Source of the DNA: JBIIJL01 sp044233795
GTDB lineage: Bacteria; Pseudomonadota; Gammaproteobacteria; Legionellales; Legionellaceae
Direction: 5' to 3'
Assembly (NCBI GenBank): GCA_044233795.1
Contig: JBIIJL010000062.1
Location: forward strand, 1 to 12,423
DNA length: 12,423 bases
Shown: positions 6,466-12,250 of the stretch, in pieces
Numbering within the stretch: position 1 is the stretch's first letter
Layout: the number at the start of each line of letters is the position of its first letter
The notes under the pieces: generated by a model
What the model saw: the letters and a program-made list of their open reading frames with translations, nothing else
The model's database searches: none
What the model was told of the DNA's origin: nothing
Translations under genes and position numbers: made by a program

Positions 6466-7375
6466 TACATATAGATTTTAGTGATTTTGCTGGCACTGGA
6501 TCAATTTCAAGCGCCTGCTGTATCAATCGAAAAAATAATTTACCTCTTGAGGTGGACGTCCTTCGATTAAATCGAAAAGTAAATTCATCAAGGTAGTAAG
6601 ATAAATTCTTATGGCTAATGGCGCCTTGGTGGGTTCCAAGCAGCCAGCGCTTAATCAGTGAGGCAATCAGATGAGCCAACGGAATTGCATCTGAGTCTTT
6701 GACGCTATGATTGCTAGTCGGCAGATGAGTATATCCGTGGCTACTCAATCCGCAATAACCATTCCACCCATCAGTACGTATTGTACTGCCCGGAGAAACC
6801 ATCTGCATAATAGTAGACGTTAATACAGCGCTGGAAGCATCGCTAATGGGAGAAAGCCTAATGCGCCCGACGCCTTTTCCTGTATCCTCTACCGCTATCA
6901 ACACCAACGTTTTTCCTTCTGCACCACGACCTCTTTTACCTACTTTCTCCCCACCAATCAAGGTTTCATTCACCTCAACAATACCACTCAATCTATCACG
7001 CCCTGGCCTGACCATCGCTCTACGTAGTTTGTGTAACCATTTCCATGCCGTATGGTAACTGCCTAATCCAAGAGCCTTTTGAAGGCCAAGTGCGCTGACC
7101 CCATTTTTCTGGTTAACAACATACCAAATAGCCTGAAACCATAATCGAAATGGTTTATGCGTGTCTTGAAACAGCGTTCCAGAGATCACTGAGCCAGTGT
7201 ATTTACATGCCTTGCAATGGTATAATCCGCTGCTCATTTTCCATGCATCTTTCCCATTGCAGCGTATACACAGATAACCATCAGGCCAACGTATCAGGCT
7301 CAGATATTCTAAACAAGCTTCTTCGGTTGGAAAAAGATCCATCAGTTCGACCAAATTTTCTGGATAAATACTCAT
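6458..7375 (-). CDS. IS1595-family (ISXO2-like) transposase with altered first catalytic residue
   Basis: A 305-residue transposase of normal length. An N-terminal zinc ribbon (Cys36, Cys39, Cys54, Cys57) recognises the ends, followed by a helical linker and the ISXO2-type catalytic domain: VEVNETLIGGEK (133-144), RTDGWNGY with Asp202, and the WLLGTHQGA region with FRFNRRTS near the end. The family reads VDE at the first catalytic position; here codon 136 (6968-6970) is AAT, Asn. This should weaken or abolish strand transfer, so the element may depend on another copy. The stop TAG (6458-6460) overlaps the reverse transcriptase start, implying co-translation. The start at ATG 7373-7375 matches the truncated copy at 4793. 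Confidence 0.93.
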   Translation of the reverse strand: MSIYPENLVELMDLFPTEEACLEYLSLIRWPDGYLCIRCNGKDAWKMSSGLYHCKACKYTGSVISGTLFQDTHKPFRLWFQAIWYVVNQKNGVSALGLQKALGLGSYHTAWKWLHKLRRAMVRPGRDRLSGIVEVNETLIGGEKVGKRGRGAEGKTLVLIAVEDTGKGVGRIRLSPISDASSAVLTSTIMQMVSPGSTIRTDGWNGYCGLSSHGYTHLPTSNHSVKDSDAIPLAHLIASLIKRWLLGTHQGAISHKNLSYYLDEFTFRFNRRTSTSRGKLFFRLIQQALEIDPVPAKSLKSICNG

Positions 7376-7425
7376 GCCGATGGATCCTACATATAGTGCT
7401 TACATCAGTCAACTGCATAGGCAGG
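7240..7425. repeat. Right 186-bp terminal inverted repeat of the composite transposon
   Basis: Gapless inverted partner of 4743-4928. It spans the outer IS end and codons 1-45 of the intact transposase. The mismatches include both silent and amino-acid-changing positions in the transposase start. Confidence 0.92.
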
Positions 7426-7433
7426 TACCACAA
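7426..7433. repeat. Target-site duplication, right copy (TACCACAA)
   Basis: Identical to 4735-4742 and directly adjacent to the right terminal repeat. Removing 4743-7433 restores the presumed empty site, placing the sequence near 4742 directly before TATTAG at 7434. Confidence 0.9.
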
Positions 7434-7441
7434 TATTAGTT

Positions 7442-7447
7442 TATAAT
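7442..7447 (+). promoter_or_regulatory. -10 box (TATAAT) of the LRR-like gene
   Basis: A perfect TATAAT lies 26 bp upstream of the GTG start at 7473. At 17 bp spacing the -35 position (7419-7424) falls inside the transposon end and reads AGGCAG, which is poor. In the restored empty site the same position would read TTTTAA, only slightly better. The insertion therefore replaced whatever lay upstream of the -10. Confidence 0.5.
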
Positions 7448-7472
7448 GGTCTTTCAGAGTTAAAACAAGACG

Positions 7473-8063
7473 GTGTATTATGTTTCAACCTATTCCAACC
7501 TATTCCAGCGTATTCCAGCGTATTCCAAAGGAAATGTGTTTTATACGGGATGGTCTATTTACTACCATCGACCACATGATGAGGCTATTGCACTATTGAC
7601 TGCAATTCCAGCAAATATCCGATACGTTGATTTAGGCAACGATTTTTTTTCTCAGATGAGTTACCTTGAAGCAAAAAGATATCTGGCGGCAATCCCTGCT
7701 ACAGTAACACATATCTCTTACCAGGATGATATTAATAAGCAACCTATTTTTGTCTCTAAAGATCAAGTTATTGAGAAGATCAATGCCTTTATTGATTATG
7801 ACTTTTATTTCAAATGCTTTGGTGCTTTTGCATTGATAGCGGGCTCTGCTCTGGTACTGCTGGGCGCTGTTTGTCTTATGCCCGTTGTTACCGAAATAGG
7901 GATAAATACAACATTACTGGGAGGAGTTGTCATATCCTGTATGTTCTTTAAAGGGTTTATAAAAGGAGAACAGGTTGTTACCACTAGCGAAAATGGAAAC
8001 GACACGCATGGAAAAACATTTTTTGATAGTGCTTTTTGGGATAGAAGTCCGTTTACGCCTTAA
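7473..8063 (+). CDS. LRR-like protein with C-terminal membrane hairpin
   Basis: A 196-residue protein. Residues 36-86 hold two copies of a pattern seen in Legionella-type leucine-rich-repeat proteins: LLTAIPANIRYVDLGND and YLAAIPATVTHISYQDD. Two repeats are few, so the gene may be the shortened end of a larger one. Residues about 113-136 and 142-162 are hydrophobic and probably form a membrane hairpin, followed by a hydrophilic tail. This tail layout resembles the 529-residue protein at 2795-4384. The GTG at 7473 is the in-frame start; an ATG at 7480 is better placed after GGTG but out of frame, and the region between contains 10-bp repeats that could move one frame into the other. A role as a host-directed effector is inference. 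Confidence 0.7.
   Translation: MYYVSTYSNLFQRIPAYSKGNVFYTGWSIYYHRPHDEAIALLTAIPANIRYVDLGNDFFSQMSYLEAKRYLAAIPATVTHISYQDDINKQPIFVSKDQVIEKINAFIDYDFYFKCFGAFALIAGSALVLLGAVCLMPVVTEIGINTTLLGGVVISCMFFKGFIKGEQVVTTSENGNDTHGKTFFDSAFWDRSPFTP
7481..7530 (+). repeat. 10-bp tandem repeat in the start region of the LRR-like gene
   Basis: Four direct units (TATTCCAACC, TATTCCAGCG, TATTCCAGCG, TATTCCAAAG; 7491-7530) are preceded by a fifth imperfect one (TGTTTCAACC). As 10 is not a multiple of 3, gain or loss of a unit changes the reading frame between the ATG at 7480 and the gene body. Confidence 0.75.
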
Positions 8064-8089
8064 AGCCACTATTGTCCCGCCGCATCATC

Positions 8090-8410
8090 TCATTTCACTG
8101 ACGCATCCAGTAACTCCCCATATTTTATCGAGGCGGCTTGCCAAAGCCGCTCAAAATCTTCCTGGTTAAAGTTCAACATTTCTGCCGAGAGATTTTTGAT
8201 TAATGCATTCATTTGAATGATCAAATGATGGCAATGTTGCTCCACCTGATGCTGCTGCGATAACTTAACCGGATGATGGTCTTCTATGCTATGCATCCCA
8301 AGCATAATTAGCTGATTGATAGCACCAGACATAGATTCATCTGACTGTGCTGCAATGGAGGAGAACTGATTGTAGACTGCTTGCGGCAATGAAATTGTTA
8401 ATCGTGGCAT
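8090..8410 (-). CDS. Ribbon-helix-helix DNA-binding protein
   Basis: A 106-residue protein. The N-terminus PRLTISLPQAVYNQFSSIAAQSDESMSGAINQLIMLGM (2-39) is a ribbon-helix-helix fold: a beta strand that enters the major groove and two helices. Residues 50-106 are His- and Gln-rich and predicted helical, probably for oligomerisation. Such proteins occur as antitoxins, partition factors and relaxosome accessory proteins; the sequence does not decide between these. The start ATG (8408-8410) has GGAAGAA 2-8 nt upstream. The gene follows a 5'-truncated gene at 8422-8585 by 11 nt, so both were one operon. It is convergent with the LRR-like gene, with 26 bp between. Confidence 0.78.
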   Translation of the reverse strand: MPRLTISLPQAVYNQFSSIAAQSDESMSGAINQLIMLGMHSIEDHHPVKLSQQHQVEQHCHHLIIQMNALIKNLSAEMLNFNQEDFERLWQAASIKYGELLDASVK

Positions 8411-8421
8411 GGCTTCTTCCG

Positions 8422-8585
8422 TTAGGTTCGTTCAAGTTCTTTCATTAGATGAGAAGTCCTCTCAGCATTTGCTTTAGAAAAAGATAAATCATCGATCATC
8501 GACTCTCGCGCTGTTTTTATATTGATAACCGGTTGAATTGAAAGGCGAGACTTATCCTTGAACCGCAGATCATGTTCGATTAATT
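8422..8585 (-). pseudogene. 3' fragment of a gene truncated by IS481
   Basis: An open frame without a start runs from the IS481 boundary at 8586 to TAA 8422-8424 and encodes about 54 residues, including LIEHDLRFKDKSRLS, ARESMIDDLSFSKAN and a final MKELERT. The composition is charged and helical and the reading is clean, so it is a real C-terminus. I do not recognise the family. The missing 5' part is not on the far side of IS481, where a GNAT gene ends instead, so the insertion was accompanied by a deletion or rearrangement. Confidence 0.6.
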
Positions 8586-9618
8586 TGTGTGATTCATAGA
8601 CATCATTTCAATTAATTGATAGATTTACCCGTCTTATGAAACAGCAAATTAAAGCTAGATTAACTTGGGTAAATCTTTATCTGGAAACTAAAGATGCAGG
8701 ATATGTTTGCCGTAAATGTGGTATTTCTCGTCCTACCCTGAGGAAGTGGTACAGACGATATTTAGAGGCTGGAATCGATGGATTGAATGATCAAAGCAAA
8801 AAGCCCCATTCATCACCAAGTAAGAAATTAAATTCAGAGCTGATTGAACTAATTCTTGATTTGCGTATCAGCCGTAATCTTGGCGCTAGGCGTATCCAAA
8901 CTGAACTAATAAGATTGCATAACTGTTCGCTTTCTTTAGCAAGCATCCATAAAGCGCTAACAAGCAACCAAACACAACCAATAAAAAAACTTAAGCGTAA
9001 AAAGAAATTTAAACGCTATAGTCGTCCTATTCCTGGCGATCGTATTCAAATGGATACCTGTAAAATAGCACCAGGGATCTATCAATACACAGCTGTCGAT
9101 GATTGTTCTCGTTGGCGTGTACTAGAGATTTACAAACGCCGTACAGCCACTAATACACTACATTTTTTAGACTTGGTTCTCGAGCAGTTTCCATTCCCTA
9201 TCCAGCGTATTCAAACGGATAGAGGACTAGCGTTTTTTGCCGAAAAAGTTCAGCTAAAAATGATGGAATTAGGTATTAAATTTAGACCCAATAAGCCAGC
9301 TTCTCCTCATTTAAACGGCAAGGTAGAACGATCGCAGAAAACAGATCTTGAAGAATTTTACGCTATTACAGATTTATCTGACTTCGAGACTCTTAGAGAA
9401 GAACTAGCTCAATGGCAATGTTTTTATAACTGGCAGCGTCCTCATGGTTCACTAAAAGGAAAACCTCCCTCAGCTATCGTGGCTGAATTAAGCGAAATAA
9501 CTCCCTTTAGTGAAGAGGTGAGTAACAACTATAAAATAGACAATGAGCGCATCCAAATAGCTAATTATCATACAGATCAGATAATGAAAAAATTGAAAGG
9601 ATCTCTATGAATCACACA
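8586..9618 (+). mobile_element. Complete IS481-family insertion sequence
   Basis: A 1,033-bp element with terminal repeats TGTGTGATTCATAGA: 8586-8604 and 9600-9618 pair over 19 bp with one mismatch, and the match extends 3 bp further out. It carries one uninterrupted transposase whose stop codon lies inside the right repeat. No convincing target duplication is seen next to either likely boundary, which fits a rearranged insertion. Confidence 0.88.
8636..9610 (+). CDS. IS481-family transposase
   Basis: A 324-residue DDE transposase. An N-terminal helix-turn-helix (about 18-45, CRKCGISRPTLRKWYRRY) binds the terminal repeats. A second helical segment (66-110) leads to an rve-type integrase core: Asp140 in RIQMDTCK, Asp195 in IQTDRGLAFF and Glu231 in HLNGKVERSQKTDLEEF. 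FYNWQRPHGSLKGKPP near residues 265-280 is a family hallmark. All three catalytic residues are present and the frame is intact, so it is probably functional. The TGA (9608-9610) overlaps the right terminal repeat. No clear ribosome site precedes ATG 8636. Confidence 0.95.
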   Translation: MKQQIKARLTWVNLYLETKDAGYVCRKCGISRPTLRKWYRRYLEAGIDGLNDQSKKPHSSPSKKLNSELIELILDLRISRNLGARRIQTELIRLHNCSLSLASIHKALTSNQTQPIKKLKRKKKFKRYSRPIPGDRIQMDTCKIAPGIYQYTAVDDCSRWRVLEIYKRRTATNTLHFLDLVLEQFPFPIQRIQTDRGLAFFAEKVQLKMMELGIKFRPNKPASPHLNGKVERSQKTDLEEFYAITDLSDFETLREELAQWQCFYNWQRPHGSLKGKPPSAIVAELSEITPFSEEVSNNYKIDNERIQIANYHTDQIMKKLKGSL

Positions 9619-9629
9619 AATAATATTTT

Positions 9630-10160
9630 TCATAAAGTTGAACTGACCTCTTCTTTTTTAAGATAAAACACATCCACTAAAACATTTTTAAAATTGGTTT
9701 GTTTCATCAACGTCATGCCAACTTTCTTTGCAACATCTTTCGAAGCATCATTTTGATGATGAATAATTGAAATCAGTAGAGGAATCTCAAGCACATTAAA
9801 AGCATAATCTCTAACGGCCAAAGCAGCTTCTGTTGCAATACCTTTTCTCCAATATGCCTCATCTAAGCGATAACCTAATTCAATGCACTCATTGCCATCG
9901 ACTGTTTGGTGAATCAATCCGCAAAAACCAATGAATTCGTTTGTTTCTTTTATAACAAGTGCCATCAAACCGTATTTTTGTTGTTCATACAACTCAATCC
10001 ATTCTGATATTTTCTCAGCGATAATATGGAGACTGACCGGTTGTCCATCACCGATATAGCGCATCACATTTGGATTTGCGCAAATTTTAGCAAATGGCTC
10101 AATATCATCCATGCAAAAAGGTCTTAGGAAAATTCGAGCTGTCTCAATAACGTGATTCAT
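9630..10160 (-). CDS. GNAT family N-acetyltransferase (RimJ/RimL-like)
   Basis: A 176-residue acetyl-CoA-dependent N-acetyltransferase of the Acetyltransf_3 type. It has the opening ETARIFLRPF (6-15), the strand GFCGLIH, and the CoA-binding motif EAYWRKGIATEAA (about 101-113). Its substrate is not deducible. ATG at 10158-10160 is preceded by GAG at a usual distance, and a TATAAT (10191-10196, minus strand) lies upstream, so it may be transcribed on its own as well as from the operon upstream (57-nt gap). Its stop is 11 bp from the IS481 end, but the reading appears complete. Confidence 0.9.
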   Translation of the reverse strand: MNHVIETARIFLRPFCMDDIEPFAKICANPNVMRYIGDGQPVSLHIIAEKISEWIELYEQQKYGLMALVIKETNEFIGFCGLIHQTVDGNECIELGYRLDEAYWRKGIATEAALAVRDYAFNVLEIPLLISIIHHQNDASKDVAKKVGMTLMKQTNFKNVLVDVFYLKKEEVSSTL

Positions 10161-10190
10161 TTCTTACTCAATATTTAAATCAAGACCGAA

Positions 10191-10196
10191 ATTATA
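10191..10196 (-). promoter_or_regulatory. -10 box (TATAAT) before the GNAT gene
   Basis: A perfect TATAAT on the minus strand lies about 30 bp before the ATG at 10160 in a 57-bp gap. No good -35 is visible at 16-18 bp, so this is a weak candidate. Confidence 0.3.
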
Positions 10197-10217
10197 GCAT
10201 TATTGAGACCACCATAA

Positions 10218-10661
10218 TTATTTTAATCCAATATAAATCGCTATTTGATCAGAACCACTATATGCCTCAAAGTCACTGATAAAATTACGTCGATACTCTG
10301 TATTTGTTTTAAAAAATTCCCATACTCGTTTCCACGTTTCAACTACCACCGCAGGCATTGGACCTGTGCCGTGGAAAACAAGGTAATTTCCTCCTTGCAT
10401 AGTAATAGTGCTTAATTCAGTCGATGCATCGGAAGATTCAACTCCAGCAGTAACCGTATAAAAACCATTAGCATCAGAATCGTAGTTTGAATAAACACCA
10501 TAAACCTTGGCATTGGTAGCTAGAACACTAGCATAAAATTGCTGCCAAAGACTGGGTAATTTTGCTGTCTTCTCATTAAACTCATCTTTGTTTTGAGTCC
10601 TTACACTGAAGCCAGACACAGTAAAGCTTTCTACTTTTTTTACCGTTGTTGATATAGACAT
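10218..10661 (-). CDS. GyrI-like / AraC effector-binding-domain protein
   Basis: A 147-residue stand-alone ligand-binding domain of the GyrI-like (AraC_E_bind) family. The signature VYGVYSNYDSDANGFYTVTAGV (about 53-74) and the helix around AVVVETWKRVWEFF with the conserved acidic Glu108 are visible, and the end QIAIYIGLK is the closing strand. Members bind small cationic or hydrophobic compounds; without a DNA-binding part it may sequester or sense them. It starts 5 nt after the EVE gene stop, and its ribosome site AAGGAA lies in the end of that gene, which supports co-translation. Confidence 0.88.
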   Translation of the reverse strand: MSISTTVKKVESFTVSGFSVRTQNKDEFNEKTAKLPSLWQQFYASVLATNAKVYGVYSNYDSDANGFYTVTAGVESSDASTELSTITMQGGNYLVFHGTGPMPAVVVETWKRVWEFFKTNTEYRRNFISDFEAYSGSDQIAIYIGLK

Positions 10662-10666
10662 TTTTG

Positions 10667-11095
10667 TTATTCCTTAATATTGTTAGCGCGCATTGCTGTA
10701 AAAATTTGTTGCATATCGTACTCGCTTATTTCCAGCAGTCCAAAACGAAATTGATAGCCCCAATTCTTTTTATTTTTTGTGAAATCCAGATGATCAAGAA
10801 GCAGGATAATTGCAGCTTCTTGCGACTCAAACCAGCGCACATCTCTCCTGAATGGGCAAAAGCCACCACCCATATCCACTTGATAAGGCTCACCTTCTCT
10901 AATTTGCCCTATCGCTGTAAAGGATTGTAATTTATCTTTACCACCAAATGTGACAGTTGGTGAGTAATAAACAAACCAATCATTAGGCTTCAAACGCCCC
11001 AAGGGAGCTGCTTTACCATGACAAACTTGCATAAAACCTTGTGCACGCCCATTTCGAACATGCTCCGCTGATGCTACAGCAATCCAGTTTTTCAC
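10667..11095 (-). CDS. EVE domain-containing protein
   Basis: A 142-residue PUA-like EVE domain protein covering the whole chain. Visible family motifs are NWIAVASAEHVRNGRAQGFMQVCHGKAAPLGRL (3-35), DWFVYYSPT followed by FGGKDKLQSFTAIG, and PFRRDVRWFES, ending with helices RFGLLEISEYDMQQIF. EVE domains bind modified nucleobases in DNA or RNA and are common in defence and stress contexts; the target here is unknown. The start is GTG (11093-11095), whose first base (on the coding strand) is the last base of the upstream VOC stop TAG, so the two are tightly coupled. Confidence 0.92.
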   Translation of the reverse strand: MKNWIAVASAEHVRNGRAQGFMQVCHGKAAPLGRLKPNDWFVYYSPTVTFGGKDKLQSFTAIGQIREGEPYQVDMGGGFCPFRRDVRWFESQEAAIILLLDHLDFTKNKKNWGYQFRFGLLEISEYDMQQIFTAMRANNIKE

Positions 11096-11469
11096 TATGA
11101 TTTTCCAATAGAAGCCACTCGTAATCGATCGCCATTCGGATCAAGAGCAACGAAAGTGTAACCAAAAGGCAGCTGCGTTGGAGGCATAAGAATGTCTATT
11201 TTTTTGGCTTGCCATGCGGCAAATAACTCATCGACTTTTTGATTACTATCGAGTGTAAAGGCTAATTCACCGTTACCACTCTTTGCTTCAGTAGGTGGCA
11301 TAACAGAATATTTTGCCTTTAAAGCTAAACTCATGCCGTTTGATAATGTGAAGCTATGAAAGGTTGGTGATGCTTCTTCTGGTTTTATTCCGAGCAAATC
11401 CTGATAAAATTGGCTGGTTCTCGCAATATCATTAACATAAAGCACAATTACATTGGGTTCGAGCATCAT
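11095..11469 (-). CDS. VOC family protein (glyoxalase/bleomycin resistance-like)
   Basis: A 124-residue member of the vicinal oxygen chelate fold: the first beta-alpha-beta unit opens with PNVIVLYVNDIARTSQFYQDLLG (5-27) and the second closes with TFVALDPNGDRLRVASIG. Family members are metal-dependent isomerases, dioxygenases or drug-binding resistance proteins; the metal ligands are not clear here, so the reaction cannot be named. AAGGA stands 5 nt before the ATG at 11469 (a second ATG follows at once). First gene of the VOC-EVE-GyrI operon, 82 bp downstream of the YafY-type regulator, with a palindrome in the gap. Confidence 0.9.
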   Translation of the reverse strand: MMLEPNVIVLYVNDIARTSQFYQDLLGIKPEEASPTFHSFTLSNGMSLALKAKYSVMPPTEAKSGNGELAFTLDSNQKVDELFAAWQAKKIDILMPPTQLPFGYTFVALDPNGDRLRVASIGKS

Positions 11470-11520
11470 ATTTTTCCTTTTAAATTAGTTGATTTAACGA
11501 ACCTAATTTACCAATACAGA

Positions 11521-11537
11521 CTGACAGTTTTTGTCAG
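11521..11537. promoter_or_regulatory. Palindrome CTGACA-N5-TGTCAG, likely operator of the VOC operon
   Basis: A perfect 6-bp inverted repeat with a 5-bp spacer lies in the yafY-VOC gap, 52 bp before the VOC start. It is the only such symmetrical element in the gap. Its position makes it the best candidate site for the WYL/YafY regulator encoded next to it. A transcription terminator is less likely, as the stem is short and no T-run follows on the gene strand. Confidence 0.5.
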
Positions 11538-11551
11538 CAGTAAGTGGCTAT

Positions 11552-12250
11552 TTATTGCTCAGGAATATTATGAATTCCACGCCATTTTTTGAGTAAAGCT
11601 CGACGTCGCTTAGGATAGCGTGTTTCTAGCTGTAGTAATGTAATCATTCTATCTGTCCTAAAATGGCGAAAATCGGCTCGAAGCTCACACCAAGCAACAA
11701 CAACATGTACCTCTTCAAAAAACCCAAGTGCTAGCGGCCATATAATACGTTGAGAGCTTTCTCCGTGGAAATCAGTATAAGTCATTTGAAGCTTATGCTC
11801 TTGACGAATGGCGTGACGAATCAAGGCTTCTTTTTCATCATCATGTTCTATCAATGTTTTAGCTGGTCCAATTAACAACCCTGAAAATTCAAGTTGATGC
11901 TTAAGATCCTCAGGAAGAACAGCAGCTATTTTGGCTAAAACATTTGTTGCTGCAAGCCCTAATTTTTTGTCTGTTCTACGAGCCACCCATCGCGAACCAA
12001 GAACTAATGCCTCGATTTCCTCTTCAGAAAACATCAGCGGAGGTAACATAAATCCTGGACGTAGCACATAACCAACACCAGCCTCACCTTCAATTGAAGC
12101 TCCCTGTGCTTGTAAAGTGACTATGTCCCGATAAAGCGTCCGTAGGCTTATACGAAGCTCAGAAGCCAAATGCTTTCCACTCACAGGGTAACGATATCGA
12201 CGAAGTATCTGGATCAGATCAAGAAGACGTTGCGCTCTAGACAAATGCAA
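11552..12250 (-). CDS. YafY-type transcriptional regulator (HTH and WYL domains)
   Basis: A 232-residue regulator. Residues 3-62 form a winged helix-turn-helix: SRAQRLLDLIQILRR, the helices SGKHLASELRISLRTLYRDI, and the wing GEAGVGYVLRPGF. A YafY middle region follows (LPPLMFSEEEIEALVLG). A WYL domain (about 137-232) has the hallmark VAWCELRADFRHFRTDRM. WYL domains sense small ligands or nucleic acid and control HTH binding. ATG at 12248-12250 gives the usual family start and has an AGGG-like ribosome site. It lies upstream of and in the same direction as the VOC-EVE-GyrI genes and probably regulates them through the palindrome at 11521-11537. Confidence 0.92.
   Translation of the reverse strand: MHLSRAQRLLDLIQILRRYRYPVSGKHLASELRISLRTLYRDIVTLQAQGASIEGEAGVGYVLRPGFMLPPLMFSEEEIEALVLGSRWVARRTDKKLGLAATNVLAKIAAVLPEDLKHQLEFSGLLIGPAKTLIEHDDEKEALIRHAIRQEHKLQMTYTDFHGESSQRIIWPLALGFFEEVHVVVAWCELRADFRHFRTDRMITLLQLETRYPKRRRALLKKWRGIHNIPEQ

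Larger units (their letters stand above)
4743..7425. mobile_element. Composite IS1595/ISXO2-like transposon carrying a reverse transcriptase
   Basis: A 2,683-bp unit with inverted termini starting CCTGCCTATGCAGTT at both ends and the 8-bp duplication TACCACAA on both flanks. Both arms are the same end of the IS (left terminal repeat plus the first 45 codons of the transposase), facing inwards. The left arm stops at 4928; the right arm belongs to a full-length IS (6436-7425). The cargo between them is a promoter and small secreted protein (plus strand) and a reverse transcriptase (minus strand). The matched duplication shows that the whole segment moved as one unit using the two outer ends. 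It landed between the 529-residue gene and the LRR-like gene. Confidence 0.88.
6436..7425 (-). mobile_element. Full-length IS1595-family element (ISXO2-like), right arm of the composite
   Basis: A 990-bp IS with left terminal repeat at 7406-7425 (CCTGCCTATGCAGTTGACTG reading inward on the minus strand) and right repeat at 6436-6455 (CCATCCTATGCAGTTGACTG on the plus strand), 18 of 20 bases matching. It encodes one transposase. No target duplication joins its own two ends, as expected for the inner end of a composite. Confidence 0.75.

Noticed and set aside
7480..7600. ATG at 7480 as the start of the LRR-like gene
   Set aside because: It is out of frame with the gene body in this sequence and runs to a stop after about 40 codons; kept only as a point for the repeat-slippage idea.
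8581..9624. Target-site duplication around IS481
   Set aside because: Only 2-3 bp agree at any possible boundary, which is no better than chance in AT-rich sequence.
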